A stretch of DNA of 64,000 nucleotides from an uncultured Collinsella sp. (lineage in GTDB: Bacteria; Actinomycetota; Coriobacteriia; Coriobacteriales; Coriobacteriaceae), in contig CALFDJ010000008.1 of assembly GCA_937950325.1 (NCBI GenBank), forward strand, positions 62,001-126,000, given 5' to 3'. Both the position numbers and the translations under genes were made by a program. This document shows, piece after piece, positions 40,082 through 48,730 of the stretch; the first letter of the stretch is position 1, and each line of letters starts with the position of its first letter. Under the pieces are notes generated by a model that searched no databases, was not told the DNA's origin, and was given only the letters and a program-made list of their open reading frames with translations.

Positions 40082-40330
40082 TTAAAGCGAGAGGTTTCTG
40101 ATCGACGTGACGCAGGAGGCCTCATCCACGCCCGAAACGCGGAACACGACGTCTTCGCCACATTCGCCGCAGAGTGCCATGAGCCCTATAACGTCGCGGC
40201 CATCGGTGTAGCGGTCACCAATCGAAACCGACACGTCACTACGGTGCTTGGCAATAATGTCATAGAGCAGCGCAACCGGGCGGGCATGTAATCCCAACGG
40301 ATCTTTAATCGTCTTCGTAAACTCGACCAT
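40082..40330 (-). CDS. HPr-like phosphocarrier with Asp at the Ser46 position
   Basis: An 82-residue HPr-fold protein. The active-site region DPLGLHARPVALL carries His15, which accepts phosphate from PEP and Enzyme I in true HPr. The regulatory segment, usually KS46IMGV, reads GRDVIGL, so the serine phosphorylated by HPr kinase is replaced by aspartate. It could be a PTS carrier fixed in a phospho-serine-like state or a paralogue with another role. Four cysteines in the C-terminal half are also unusual. No PTS genes are adjacent. The ATG at 40330 has GGAGGGGAC upstream. Confidence 0.85.
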   Translation of the reverse strand: MVEFTKTIKDPLGLHARPVALLYDIIAKHRSDVSVSIGDRYTDGRDVIGLMALCGECGEDVVFRVSGVDEASCVTSIRNLSL

Positions 40331-40416
40331 GTCCCCTCCCGCGGCATCGCACATTCGGCCGGCAAACCCAGCCACGTGGTAGTTATTGTAGCGTTAGATG
40401 CTTGTTGAGGGCGGGA

Positions 40417-40527
40417 CGGAAATCGCATCCCATTTCGAGCGTCAATGATGGGACACAGTTTCCGCTGAGCGACCCTGGCGGAAAGTACATCCCATTCTGG
40501 AGGCAAATTCCGGGACGCAGTTTCCGC
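40417..40527. repeat. Two imperfect palindromic units between the HPr-like gene and aspS
   Basis: Unit 1 runs from GGAAATCGCATCCCAT to GATGGGACACAGTTTCC and unit 2 from GGCGGAAAGTACATCCCATT to GGGACGCAGTTTCCGC. They are direct copies of each other with changes, and each is itself an inverted repeat (GGAAA...TCCCAT / GGGAC...TTTCC). No T tract follows. This looks like a REP-type element in tandem. Confidence 0.6.
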
Positions 40528-40564
40528 GACGCCCAGTCAACCTATGCCCTCGCAACGCCCGCGC

Positions 40565-40601
40565 ATAAAAAACGAGGGAAGGCACGCGTCCTTCCCTCGT
40601 T
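40565..40601 (-). terminator. Terminator of aspS
   Basis: AACGAGGGAAGG pairs with CCTTCCCTCGTT around a short loop, and TTTTTTATGCG follows on the minus strand. It starts 24 bases after the aspS stop codon. Confidence 0.9.
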
Positions 40602-40624
40602 ACGGGCAATATGTAGCCGCTCGC

Positions 40625-42412
40625 CTACATCAGGCGCAGGCTGACGTCCTTGAGCTGGGCGCCACTAACGGCACTCGGGGCGCCCGACATGAGATCGGAG
40701 CCGCTGGCCGTCTTGGGGAACGCCATGACGTCGCGGATGGAGTCGGAACCGGTGAGCAGCATGCACACGCGGTCCAGGCCCAGAGCGAAACCGCCCATCG
40801 GGGGCGCACCAAACTTGAGGGCCTCCATGAGGAAGCCGAACTGCGACTCGGCGCGCTCCTCGGTAAAGCCCAGGAGCTTGAGCATGGACATCTGCATCTC
40901 GGCGTTGTGGATACGCATACCGCCGCCGCCGGCCTCAAAGCCGTCCATGACAAAGTCGTAGGTGCAAGAACCGGCTGCGAGCGGATCGGCCTCGATCTTG
41001 GCGATGTCGGTCTCGGTCGGCAGAGTGAACGGCTGGTGCTCGGCGGCATAGGCCTTGCGATCCTCGTCCCAATGGAACAGCGGGAAGTTGACGACCCACA
41101 GGAAGTCGTGACCCTCGCGCTTGATCTCGAGCGCATTGGCCATGTGGGAACGCATGCCGCCCAAGATCTCGTCGGAGAGCAGGCGCGGGCCGGCGGCGAA
41201 CATCACAAGGTCGCCGGGCTCGACGTCCATGCGCTCGCGCAGGGCTGCCATCTCCTCGTCCGAGAAGAACTTGACGATGGGGCTGTTGATGGAGCCGTCC
41301 TCACGGAAGGCGATCCAGGCCAGGCCCTTGGCGCCAAACGTGGAAGCCACGCCGGCGAGCTTATCGATCTTGGCACGTGCCCAGGCACCGGCGCCCTTGG
41401 CGTTGATGGCCTTGACGACAGAGCCCTCCTCGTTTGCGGCAGTCGCAAAGACCTTGAACTTGGAGTTGGCAAAGATGTCGGTCAGGTCGACCAGGTGCAT
41501 GCCATAGCGGGTATCGGGCTTGTCGGAGCCATAGGTGCCCATGGCATCCCAGTAGTTCATGCGACGCAGCGGCGTGGGCATCTCGACACCCATGCGACCG
41601 AAGGCATCGGCAAGAACCTCTTCGAGCGCGCTCATGACATCGTTCTGGTCCACGAAGGACATCTCGATATCGACCTGGGTGAACTCGGGCTGACGGTCGG
41701 CACGCAGGTCCTCGTCGCGGAAGCACTTGGCAACCTGGTAGTAGCGCTCAACGCCACCAACCATGAGCAGCTGCTTCAGAAGCTGCGGGGACTGCGGCAG
41801 GGCGTAGAAGTTGCCCGGCTGAATACGGCTGGGAACGATGAAGTCGCGAGCGCCCTCGGGCGTGGACTTAAACAGGGAGGGCGTCTCGACCTCCATGAAC
41901 TCACGGTTGTGCAGCGCCTCGCGAATGGCAAAGGTGAAGTCGGAGCGCAGCTTGAGGTTGGCCATCATCTCGGGACGGCGGAGGTCCAGATAGCGATAGC
42001 GCAGACGGGTGTCCTCGCTGGTCTCGATGCCGTCCTCGATCTGGAAAGGCGGGGTGACAGACGTGTTGAGCACCTCAGCGTGGTCGGTCAGGACCTCGAT
42101 CTCGCCGGTCGCGAGCTTGGTGTTGGTGGTCTCCTCGCCACGAGCGCGCACGACGCCGTGGATCTTGATGGGCCACTCGGGACGCATGGTCTCGGCGATC
42201 TTAAAGGCGTCGCCGTCGGAGTGCTCGGGGTCGAAGGTGAGCTGCGTGATGCCCTCGCGGTCGCGAAGGTCGCAGAAGATAAGGCCGCCGTGGTCGCGGC
42301 GACGGCTCACCCAACCGGTGAGGGTGACCTCTTCGCCCACGTTCTCGCGGCGAAGCTCGCCGCAGGTACGGGTGTGCATGGAATGCTCGTCGATGGGACG
42401 GGTCTGGCTCAT
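40625..42412 (-). CDS. aspS: Aspartyl-tRNA synthetase
   Basis: A 595-residue class II synthetase of bacterial type. It has the N-terminal OB-fold anticodon-binding domain (VTLTGWVSRRRDHGGLIF), the class II motif 2 region (FRDEDLRADRQPEFTQVDIE), the GAD insertion characteristic of bacterial AspRS, and motif 3 (GGFALGLDRVCMLLTG). Length is normal. The start at 42412 is preceded by AAAGGAGG. Whether it is discriminating or also charges tRNA-Asn cannot be told without knowing if asparaginyl-tRNA synthetase is present in the genome. It is a single-gene unit with its own terminator. Confidence 0.97.
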   Translation of the reverse strand: MSQTRPIDEHSMHTRTCGELRRENVGEEVTLTGWVSRRRDHGGLIFCDLRDREGITQLTFDPEHSDGDAFKIAETMRPEWPIKIHGVVRARGEETTNTKLATGEIEVLTDHAEVLNTSVTPPFQIEDGIETSEDTRLRYRYLDLRRPEMMANLKLRSDFTFAIREALHNREFMEVETPSLFKSTPEGARDFIVPSRIQPGNFYALPQSPQLLKQLLMVGGVERYYQVAKCFRDEDLRADRQPEFTQVDIEMSFVDQNDVMSALEEVLADAFGRMGVEMPTPLRRMNYWDAMGTYGSDKPDTRYGMHLVDLTDIFANSKFKVFATAANEEGSVVKAINAKGAGAWARAKIDKLAGVASTFGAKGLAWIAFREDGSINSPIVKFFSDEEMAALRERMDVEPGDLVMFAAGPRLLSDEILGGMRSHMANALEIKREGHDFLWVVNFPLFHWDEDRKAYAAEHQPFTLPTETDIAKIEADPLAAGSCTYDFVMDGFEAGGGGMRIHNAEMQMSMLKLLGFTEERAESQFGFLMEALKFGAPPMGGFALGLDRVCMLLTGSDSIRDVMAFPKTASGSDLMSGAPSAVSGAQLKDVSLRLM

Positions 42413-42668
42413 ACCAGTGATCCTCCTTTATGGATCTGTGCCGCCCCGTGTCGTTCCGGGCGGCGTCGTACAGATTTGCCCAGCCTGCGTAAACCGCGCA
42501 GCCAGACATGGCGTTCTATCTTATCGCACCTGTGTCGATGTGCCGCGGAAAAGTGGCTCCTGCCCAAAGACTTGACGGAGACGAAACAATTGACGCACCG
42601 CGGCACCCGCCCGCGCTATTCACGTGCGACAATGTGCCCCAATACAACTGCACTCAGAAAGGCCCCTC

Positions 42669-43304
42669 ATGACCGCACGCCTCATCGTTATGGATATCGA
42701 CTCCACGCTCATCAACCAGGAGGTTATCGACCTGTTGGGCGAGGAGGCCGGCGTGGGCGAGCAGGTAGCGCAGATCACCGAGCGCGCCATGCGCGGCGAA
42801 CTGGACTTTAAGCAGGCGCTCGAGGAGCGCGTGGGGCTGCTTGCCGGCTTGGACGAGAGCGTGTTCGAGCGCACCTTTGAGCGCGTGACGTTTACCTCCG
42901 GCGCGCTGGAGCTTGTGCGCTCGGCGCACAGCAAGGGCTGGAAGGTCGGCGTGGTAAGCGGCGGCTTTCACGAGGTCGCCGATAAGATCGTGGCCGCCGC
43001 GGGCATCGACTTTTGCCTCGCTAACCGCCTGGAGGTCGTGGACGGCAAACTCACCGGTAAGCTGGCGGCAGACATCGTGACCAAGGAGTCCAAGCTCATC
43101 CAGCTGCTGGATTGGGCAGTTGAGTGCGGTGTCGATATGGCCCATACCGTCGCGATCGGCGACGGCGCCAACGACATCCCCATGATTCAGGCCGCGGGCA
43201 CGGGCATCGCGTTTTGTGCCAAGCCCAAGACGCGCGAAGCCGCCCCGTTTGCCATCGACGAGCGCAACCTGATGCTCGCCATGGACATCATCCTGCGTGA
43301 CTAG
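42669..43304 (+). CDS. serB: Phosphoserine phosphatase
   Basis: A 211-residue HAD-superfamily enzyme. Motif I is VMDIDSTLI with the nucleophile aspartate at about residue 9, motif II has VVSGGF, and motif III is the lysine plus VAIGDGANDIPMI. The cap region (ERAMRGELDFKQALEERVGLLAGL) is the one typical of SerB. It hydrolyses phosphoserine to serine. The ATG at 42669 has AAAGGC upstream. It is divergent from aspS. About 110 bases separate it from larB, so the lar genes probably have their own promoter, with TAGACT near 43390 as a possible -10. Confidence 0.92.
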   Translation: MTARLIVMDIDSTLINQEVIDLLGEEAGVGEQVAQITERAMRGELDFKQALEERVGLLAGLDESVFERTFERVTFTSGALELVRSAHSKGWKVGVVSGGFHEVADKIVAAAGIDFCLANRLEVVDGKLTGKLAADIVTKESKLIQLLDWAVECGVDMAHTVAIGDGANDIPMIQAAGTGIAFCAKPKTREAAPFAIDERNLMLAMDIILRD

Positions 43305-43418
43305 TCGATCCGTCTAACAATTGAATCAGTCTGTCCTATAGTTTCCGAACAATTTTGTCTTAGTGTTCGGAAACATACCCTTTGAGTGCTAGACTTTGCG
43401 CCGTCGAAGGGAACATAT

Positions 43419-44201
43419 ATGGATAAGCGAGATCTTGAGCAATTGCTGAGCGATGTTGCCGGCGGAGCAGTCACCCCTGCCGATGCCCTTACGCGCATCC
43501 AGACGGCTCCGACCGCCGATTTGGGCTTTGCGCAGCTCGATCTTTCGCGCGGAGTGCGCCAGGGAGCCGGCGAGGTTGTCTACGGTGCCGGTAAAACCGC
43601 CGAGCAGATTGCCGCCATTATCGAAGCGCTGCGCGATGCCGGCCAGGAACGTATCCTGGTCACGCGCCTGGATGCCGAAAAAGCCGCGCGCACCGCTGAG
43701 CTTCTCGGCAACGGCATTGACCTGGGATATGTCCCGGACGCGCAGCTCGCCCTCGTGGGCGGCAAGCCCTCCCCTACCGGCAACGGACGCATCGTCGTCG
43801 CCTGCGCCGGCACGAGCGACTTACCCGTCGCCGAAGAAGCCGCGTTGACGGCCGAGTTCTATGGCAACGAGGTCGACCGCCTCTACGACGTAGGTGTCGC
43901 CGGCCTGCACCGCCTGCTCGCGCATGCCGAGGAACTTGCCCAGGCGCAGGTGGTCATCGCCATCGCCGGCATGGAGGGCGCGCTGGCGAGCGTTATCGGC
44001 GGTCTGGTGAGCTGTCCGGTCATCGCCGTTCCCACCAGCGTTGGCTACGGCGCAAGTTTTGGTGGCGTAGCCGCGCTACTCGCCATGCTCAACTCCTGCG
44101 CCAGTGGCGTTTCGGTCGTCAATATCGACAACGGCTTTGGTGCCGCCTACCAGGCAAGTCTTATTAATCATCTGAGCGCCGGTACATCCCGCGCCCGTTA
44201 A
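43419..44201 (+). CDS. larB: Nickel-pincer cofactor biosynthesis protein LarB
   Basis: A 260-residue protein of the LarB/PurE-like family. LarB carboxylates nicotinic acid adenine dinucleotide and cleaves its phosphoanhydride to start synthesis of the Ni-pincer cofactor of lactate racemase. The C-terminal PurE-like domain shows VACAGTSDLPVAEEAALTAE, YDVGVAGLHRLLAH, VIAIAGMEGALASVIGGLV and VPTSVGYGASFGG. The N-terminal 90 residues contain the family stretch EVVYGAGKTAEQIAAI. The ATG at 43419 has GAAGGGAA before it. larC starts 10 bases after its stop. LarE, the sulfur-inserting enzyme, is not in the window. Confidence 0.95.
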   Translation: MDKRDLEQLLSDVAGGAVTPADALTRIQTAPTADLGFAQLDLSRGVRQGAGEVVYGAGKTAEQIAAIIEALRDAGQERILVTRLDAEKAARTAELLGNGIDLGYVPDAQLALVGGKPSPTGNGRIVVACAGTSDLPVAEEAALTAEFYGNEVDRLYDVGVAGLHRLLAHAEELAQAQVVIAIAGMEGALASVIGGLVSCPVIAVPTSVGYGASFGGVAALLAMLNSCASGVSVVNIDNGFGAAYQASLINHLSAGTSRAR

Positions 44202-44211
44202 GGAGCATTCC

Positions 44212-45111
44212 ATGTCCAACCATCAGCATACGCTTATCATCGACGGCACCTCGGGCATCAGCGGCGATATGACCGTCGCGGCCCTGCTCGACCTGGGCGC
44301 CAGCGAGGAGCACCTGCGCGAACAGCTCGCCACGCTGCCGGTCGACGGCTTTTCGATCTCCGTGACGCGCGTAAACAAGCATGGCATCGACGCCTGCGAT
44401 TTCGACGTCCAGCTTGCAGAGGAGCTCGAGAACCACGATCACGATATGGCCTGGCTCTACGGCAACGAAGCAGCTGGCGAGCACGAGCACCACCATCATG
44501 ACCATGGTGAGCACGAACACTGCCATGAGCATGATCATGAGACCCACGGCCATGGCCACGAGGGCCATCATCACGCCCACCACCATCACCATCGTTCTTT
44601 GGCGGACGTCACCGCCATCATCGACGGCTCGCAGCTAAGCGATGGCGCTAAGCGTCGTGCGCTCGCCATCTTTACCGCGCTCGCCGCCGCCGAGGCCAAG
44701 GCCCACGGCAAAACGCCCGAGACCGTCATGTTCCACGAGGTAGGCGCCATCGACTCCATCGTCGACATCTGCTCGGTCGCCATCTGTCTCGATGACCTGG
44801 GTATCGAGGACATTGTCGTCGAGTCGCTCTCCGAGGGTCACGGCACCATTCGCTGCGCCCACGGCCTCATGCCCATTCCCGTCCCCGCTGTCGTCAACCT
44901 GTGCCAGGCGGGCAATATCGCCCTCACGCCTGCACCGGTCGCCGGCGAGCTCGTGACGCCCACGGGCGCCGCCATCGTCACCGCGCTGCGTACGTCCGAC
45001 CAAATGCCCTCACGCTACCGCATCGAAGCCGTCGGCTACGGCGCCGGAAAGCGCCCCTACGAGGGTTGCTCCGGCACGCTCCGTTGCCTGCTTGTTCAAG
45101 TGGATGCATAA
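44212..45111 (+). CDS. larC: LarC-type nickel insertion protein, N-terminal part only
   Basis: A 299-residue protein matching the LarC1 part: IDGTSGISGDMTVAALLDLG at the N-terminus, a very His-rich loop at about residues 88-128 (runs such as EHEHHHHDHG and HHHAHHHHHR), then HEVGAIDSIVDICSVAI and GYGAGKRPYEGCSGTLR. Full LarC (about 410 residues, in some bacteria made by a programmed frameshift) continues with a CTP-binding domain that helps insert nickel. That domain is absent: the stop codon is two bases before the start of a TetR gene, and no other frame continues the family. So either this short form works, or the second half is encoded elsewhere. Confidence 0.88.
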   Translation: MSNHQHTLIIDGTSGISGDMTVAALLDLGASEEHLREQLATLPVDGFSISVTRVNKHGIDACDFDVQLAEELENHDHDMAWLYGNEAAGEHEHHHHDHGEHEHCHEHDHETHGHGHEGHHHAHHHHHRSLADVTAIIDGSQLSDGAKRRALAIFTALAAAEAKAHGKTPETVMFHEVGAIDSIVDICSVAICLDDLGIEDIVVESLSEGHGTIRCAHGLMPIPVPAVVNLCQAGNIALTPAPVAGELVTPTGAAIVTALRTSDQMPSRYRIEAVGYGAGKRPYEGCSGTLRCLLVQVDA

Positions 45112-45113
45112 CC

Positions 45114-45653
45114 ATGGATGCCCGCAAAGAAAAAAGCCGCGCTGCCATCGTTGCGGCGTTCTCCGAGCTGCTACGCGAAGTGGACTACGGCAAGATCACT
45201 GTCGGCGACATCATCGCTCGCGCCCACGTAGGCCGCGCGACATTCTACGGCCTCTTTAAGAGCAAAGACGACCTACTGTCCGAGCTCGTGAGCGACATCT
45301 GCACCCACGCCCTCGACGACGATGGTACGCCGCTCGACGACCCACTCGTGCAAGTCGAGCATATCCTCAACAACCTCTGGGAGCGCCGTCAGGGCGTACG
45401 AGCCCTCGTAGCCGGTGCCGGCTCACGCGTCTTCGCCGACTGTCTCCGCAAGACCATCATGTCGCGCGCAGCCGAAATCGTCCCCGCCGACCCCGCAGGC
45501 CCCGCCGGCACCATGGACCGCAGCTTCTTACTACACCACATAGCCTCAAGCTTCGTAGGAATGGTCCAATGGTGGGCCTGGCATAACTTCCAAGCAGACA
45601 AAGCCGACGTAGCCAAAGACTACCTCTCAGCCATAAAACCCCTCTTCAACTAA
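45114..45653 (+). CDS. TetR-family regulator in the lar operon
   Basis: A 179-residue TetR-type regulator. Residues 5-50 form the helix-turn-helix (RAAIVAAFSELLREVDYGKI, then IIARAHVGRATFYGLFKSK). The rest is the helical ligand domain, ending in MVQWWAWHNFQADKADVAKDYLSAI. The ATG at 45114 overlaps nothing but lies two bases after the larC stop, so it depends on larC translation. In Lactobacillus the lar genes are controlled by the Crp-like LarR; here a TetR protein may have that role. Its ligand and sites are unknown. A long inverted repeat lies downstream between this gene and larD. Confidence 0.85.
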   Translation: MDARKEKSRAAIVAAFSELLREVDYGKITVGDIIARAHVGRATFYGLFKSKDDLLSELVSDICTHALDDDGTPLDDPLVQVEHILNNLWERRQGVRALVAGAGSRVFADCLRKTIMSRAAEIVPADPAGPAGTMDRSFLLHHIASSFVGMVQWWAWHNFQADKADVAKDYLSAIKPLFN

Positions 45654-45793
45654 ACGCCCCATCCCATCCCAAGGCGTCGCCCCTTCCCAAAGTACCGCTT
45701 GCATTTCAAAGCACCCAACAGCCAAGCGCCCACCACATCCAAATTCAGATATATATGTTGGGTTGCTTGTTCGAACACAGCCAAGAATGCCCA

Positions 45794-45918
45794 GGGCTCG
45801 GTAGGGGTTAACTTTCCAACGCACTCCGCAGGACGCAAAAAGGCTCGCCGCACGAAGTGCGCAGCGAGCCTTTTTGCATGTCCGAGGACGCGTTGGAAAG
45901 TTAACCCCTACCGAGCCC
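45794..45918. repeat. Very long stem-loop between the TetR gene and larD
   Basis: About 60-base arms: GGGCTCGGTAGGGGTTAACT onward on the left is matched by the reverse complement ending at 45918, with a mismatched zone around CACTCCGCAGGACG / CGAGGACGC. An inner stem AAAAAGGCTCGC / GCGAGCCTTTTT closes around CGAAGTGC. It lies between convergent genes and can terminate both. The motif CACTCCGCAG recurs at 48.6 and 48.75 kb. Confidence 0.8.
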
Positions 45919-45942
45919 GGACCTTATAGAGCCGTCCTTTGA

Positions 45943-46674
45943 CTAGAACATGCCCAAGAAACCATGCACAAACAGCGCGGCCACAATAGCACCGACAAAC
46001 GGAGCGATGCCAGGAACAAGCAGGCCGTACTTCCAGTTGTTGTCAGCCTTGTTCTTGATCGGCAGCACCTGATAGGCCATGCGAGGACCAAGGTCACGAG
46101 CCTGGTTCATGGCGAAGCCGGTGATGCCGCCCATGCCCATGCCAACAGCCCAAACGATCAGACCGACGCAGATGGCGAGCATCAAAACGTTCTCGCCGGC
46201 GCGGCTAGCGGCAGCAAGGATGGCGCTGATGAACACAAAGGTGCAGATGGCCTCGCAGAAGAAGTTGCGAGCATAGTTCGTGCCCTCGGTAGTAGGGTTG
46301 GTCGAGAAGATGTTGCGCTGGGCAATAGGGTCGACGACGCCCTCGGAAGCCTTGAACTCATCGGCATACATCAACCACGCGATCACGGCGCCCACAAAGC
46401 CGCCGAGCATATCGGCAATCATGAAGGGGATGCAGCTGCTCCACGGCACCAAGCCCACGATGCACTGGGCAAGCACCATGGCGGGGTTCATGCACACGGC
46501 GCCGCCAAAGATAAACAAGGCGACCGAGATGCCAAAAGACCAGGTGGTGATGGCAAACATGTGGCCGGAGCCCTGATACTTGGTGCCCTTAAGCACGGTA
46601 TCGCAGTGCACGCCCACGCCAAAGATGATCATGAGGGCCGTTGCGCCGAATTCGCAGAGGAGTTTGGTAAGCAT
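45943..46674 (-). CDS. larD: Aquaglyceroporin-like channel, LarD type
   Basis: A 243-residue membrane channel of the MIP family with six segments. The first pore motif is CMNPAMVLAQ (NPA at 63-65). The second, normally NPARDFGPR, reads NQARDLGPR (190-198), with proline changed to glutamine. In Lactobacillus LarD is a lactic-acid channel encoded with the racemase. Here it is directly upstream of nothing but follows larA by 49 bases on the same strand, so larA-larD form an operon. The altered motif may change selectivity or gating. Glycerol facilitation remains possible. Confidence 0.83.
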   Translation of the reverse strand: MLTKLLCEFGATALMIIFGVGVHCDTVLKGTKYQGSGHMFAITTWSFGISVALFIFGGAVCMNPAMVLAQCIVGLVPWSSCIPFMIADMLGGFVGAVIAWLMYADEFKASEGVVDPIAQRNIFSTNPTTEGTNYARNFFCEAICTFVFISAILAAASRAGENVLMLAICVGLIVWAVGMGMGGITGFAMNQARDLGPRMAYQVLPIKNKADNNWKYGLLVPGIAPFVGAIVAALFVHGFLGMF

Positions 46675-46723
46675 AAAACCTTATCTTTCTTGTCGGTTAT
46701 AAATGATTCGTTTAGGCCGCGTA

Positions 46724-48001
46724 CTAGTGCTGTGCGACGACAACGCCCAGGCCATCGGGAATGACGGCCACCTTGGCATCGGCACCCTTCATCTCAAAGG
46801 CGAGCTTGAGCGCCTCATCGAGGGTGTTAACCGGCGTCATGTGCATATCCTTGATCATCTGGTGATCGCACAGGTCGGTAACCATGATCACAGGGTGATG
46901 CGCCAGGATGCGGGCAAAGATCTGGCTCGTCCACTGGTCGGGCAGGGTCTCGTCCTTAGGACGGTCGATGCAGGCACGCTCAAACTCCGCCGGATCGTTG
47001 TCGGCGATGTTGTGATAGAAGCCCTCGCCACCGTGGCCGTCGGCACAACCGGCGACGTCGATGATCACGCCGCCCTCGGGAAGCGTGGCCTCGGCAGAGC
47101 ACATGCCCTTCACGGCCTGATAGATGTTCTGGTCGAGCGGGTAGCCGCCGTTGGTGGTGATGGCGATCTCGCACTCGACGGGCTCAACGCCGGCAAGGCT
47201 CTTCACGAACTCGCAGCCAGCCTCGTGTGCCTTATGGATGTCGCCTGCAAAGGAGCCGATAACCTCATGCTTGCCGTTGAGCACCACGTTGAGCACAAAG
47301 GCAAGGTGAGCCATCTCGGCAGCGGCAAACATGTCCTCGCTCACGTGGTTGTGGCACAGGTTGCCGGCACGCGAATGGGAATCGTTCACAAACTGACCGT
47401 TGTGGTTGTACATGATGGTCTTGTAGCTGGCGATGCCAGGCAAGACGGACTTGCGGCTACCAGAGAAACCGGCAAAGAAGTGCGGCTCAATAAAGCCCTC
47501 GGCAAGCAGCAGATCACAATCGGCGGCAATCTTGTTGATGATGCACTCGCCACCAGAAGGCAGGGTGCCAATCTTTTTCATCATGCTGTCGTCAGTCGCG
47601 ACGTGCATAACAATTTCCTCGTTGGCAACAATCTCCTCGCCATACTTGTTGACGAGTTCCTCGTGCGTCGACGGACGGTGCATACCCGTAGCAACCAAAA
47701 TACGCACTCGAGCCTCGGGCGCAGCGGAATGGATGTGATGCAGCAGAATAGGCATCGTCACACGCGAGGGAACGGGGCGCGTATGATCGGAGCTAATAAT
47801 GACGATATCCTTCTTGCCAGCACAAAGCTCCTCGAGCGAAGGCGAACCATAAGGGTTGGCAAGCGACTCCTCTATCAGCTCTTCCTGCGATTTCGTGGTC
47901 TTAAACTCGTTTTGATGACCTTCCATCACACCCGCGAAATTCTTATCCTCGAGCTCCAGATGCAACGTCTTGTGGTCAAACGGTAGTTCACATTCAAACA
48001 A
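46724..48001 (-). CDS. larA: Lactate racemase
   Basis: A 425-residue nickel-dependent lactate racemase. I start it at a TTG at 48001, nine bases after AGAGGG; the frame is open further upstream but without an ATG in a good context. With this start the ligands fall at the same numbers as in the L. plantarum enzyme: His108 (ATGMHRPSTHE), His174 (IEPHFFAGF), Lys184 (GSRKSVLPG, carrying the pincer cofactor) and His200 (MYNHNGQF). The enzyme interconverts L- and D-lactate in the cytoplasm. larB and larC on the opposite strand make its cofactor. LarA paralogues act on other hydroxy acids, but larD next door favours lactate. Confidence 0.93.
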   Translation of the reverse strand: MFECELPFDHKTLHLELEDKNFAGVMEGHQNEFKTTKSQEELIEESLANPYGSPSLEELCAGKKDIVIISSDHTRPVPSRVTMPILLHHIHSAAPEARVRILVATGMHRPSTHEELVNKYGEEIVANEEIVMHVATDDSMMKKIGTLPSGGECIINKIAADCDLLLAEGFIEPHFFAGFSGSRKSVLPGIASYKTIMYNHNGQFVNDSHSRAGNLCHNHVSEDMFAAAEMAHLAFVLNVVLNGKHEVIGSFAGDIHKAHEAGCEFVKSLAGVEPVECEIAITTNGGYPLDQNIYQAVKGMCSAEATLPEGGVIIDVAGCADGHGGEGFYHNIADNDPAEFERACIDRPKDETLPDQWTSQIFARILAHHPVIMVTDLCDHQMIKDMHMTPVNTLDEALKLAFEMKGADAKVAVIPDGLGVVVAQH

Positions 48002-48121
48002 TGACGAGCGCCCTCTTCCTTTCAACTGACACACTAGATTAACCGTTGGAAGGATACGCCGCTCACCGAAAAACACCACCGTCCACCGACTCATTAACAC
48101 AACGTTCATATTTGACCCACA

Positions 48122-48157
48122 ACAAAACGGCCGCGATCCCAAAGGGAACCGCGGCCG
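48122..48157 (-). terminator. Terminator-like hairpin upstream of larA
   Basis: CGGCCGCGGTTCCC and GGGATCGCGGCCG pair around TTT, with TTTTGTTG following on the minus strand, 120 bases before the larA start. As no gene ends nearby on this strand, it may be an attenuator in the larA leader. Confidence 0.6.
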
Positions 48158-48315
48158 CCTGTCAAAGACACTATAGACAGGATGATTTACGCAGCGCCGA
48201 GGCAAACATCTAGCCCGAGACGTACGCACGTAAGCCATTTTGCATAAATGCGTTAATTAATTGCATAAAATGGCGCATGGATTTCTAGCCGTAACAGGGT
48301 GGTACCCTCCGGAGC

Positions 48316-48548
48316 GTGTATTTTTGCGAGTATTCAGCATCGCGGGATAAGATTTTGGTGTCAAAAGTCTTTCAAAAGGTAGATAGTCCTCATGACTCGT
48401 CCCATCTGGATAGCATGCGGCGAGAAACCAGCCATATATGAACATCGCCAAAGCCCAATCGTCGTGCAAAAGCATCAACAGGGGCCGCGAACGTCACCCA
48501 TAGCCTTATGCACCAATCTTTGGCTGCTGAAAACTCCGTTTTTTGCAC
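48316..48548. repeat. Segment bounded by inverted repeats, copy B
   Basis: The left end GTGTATTTTTGCGAGTATTC plus AGCA is matched at the right end by TGCTGAAAACTCCGTTTTTT plus GCAC, an imperfect inverted repeat of about 24 bases. The ends resemble those of the segment at 35075-35269 (ATTTTTGGGAGTATTCAGCA), while the enclosed bases are unrelated. No transposase is present. Confidence 0.5.
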
Positions 48549-48730
48549 GTCGCCCCAAGCACCACCCTCACCCAGCGGCTGATCCGCCGAAGACCGGACA
48601 TCGCAGGGCCCGCCATTAGTTTACTTTTAGGCACACTCCGCAGGACGCAAGAAGCCCTCGCCGCACTCCACGCTATGCGCGAAGCGCGCCTTATTCCCTT
48701 TAGCTTTAACCCCAGAAGACCGAGGACGAA

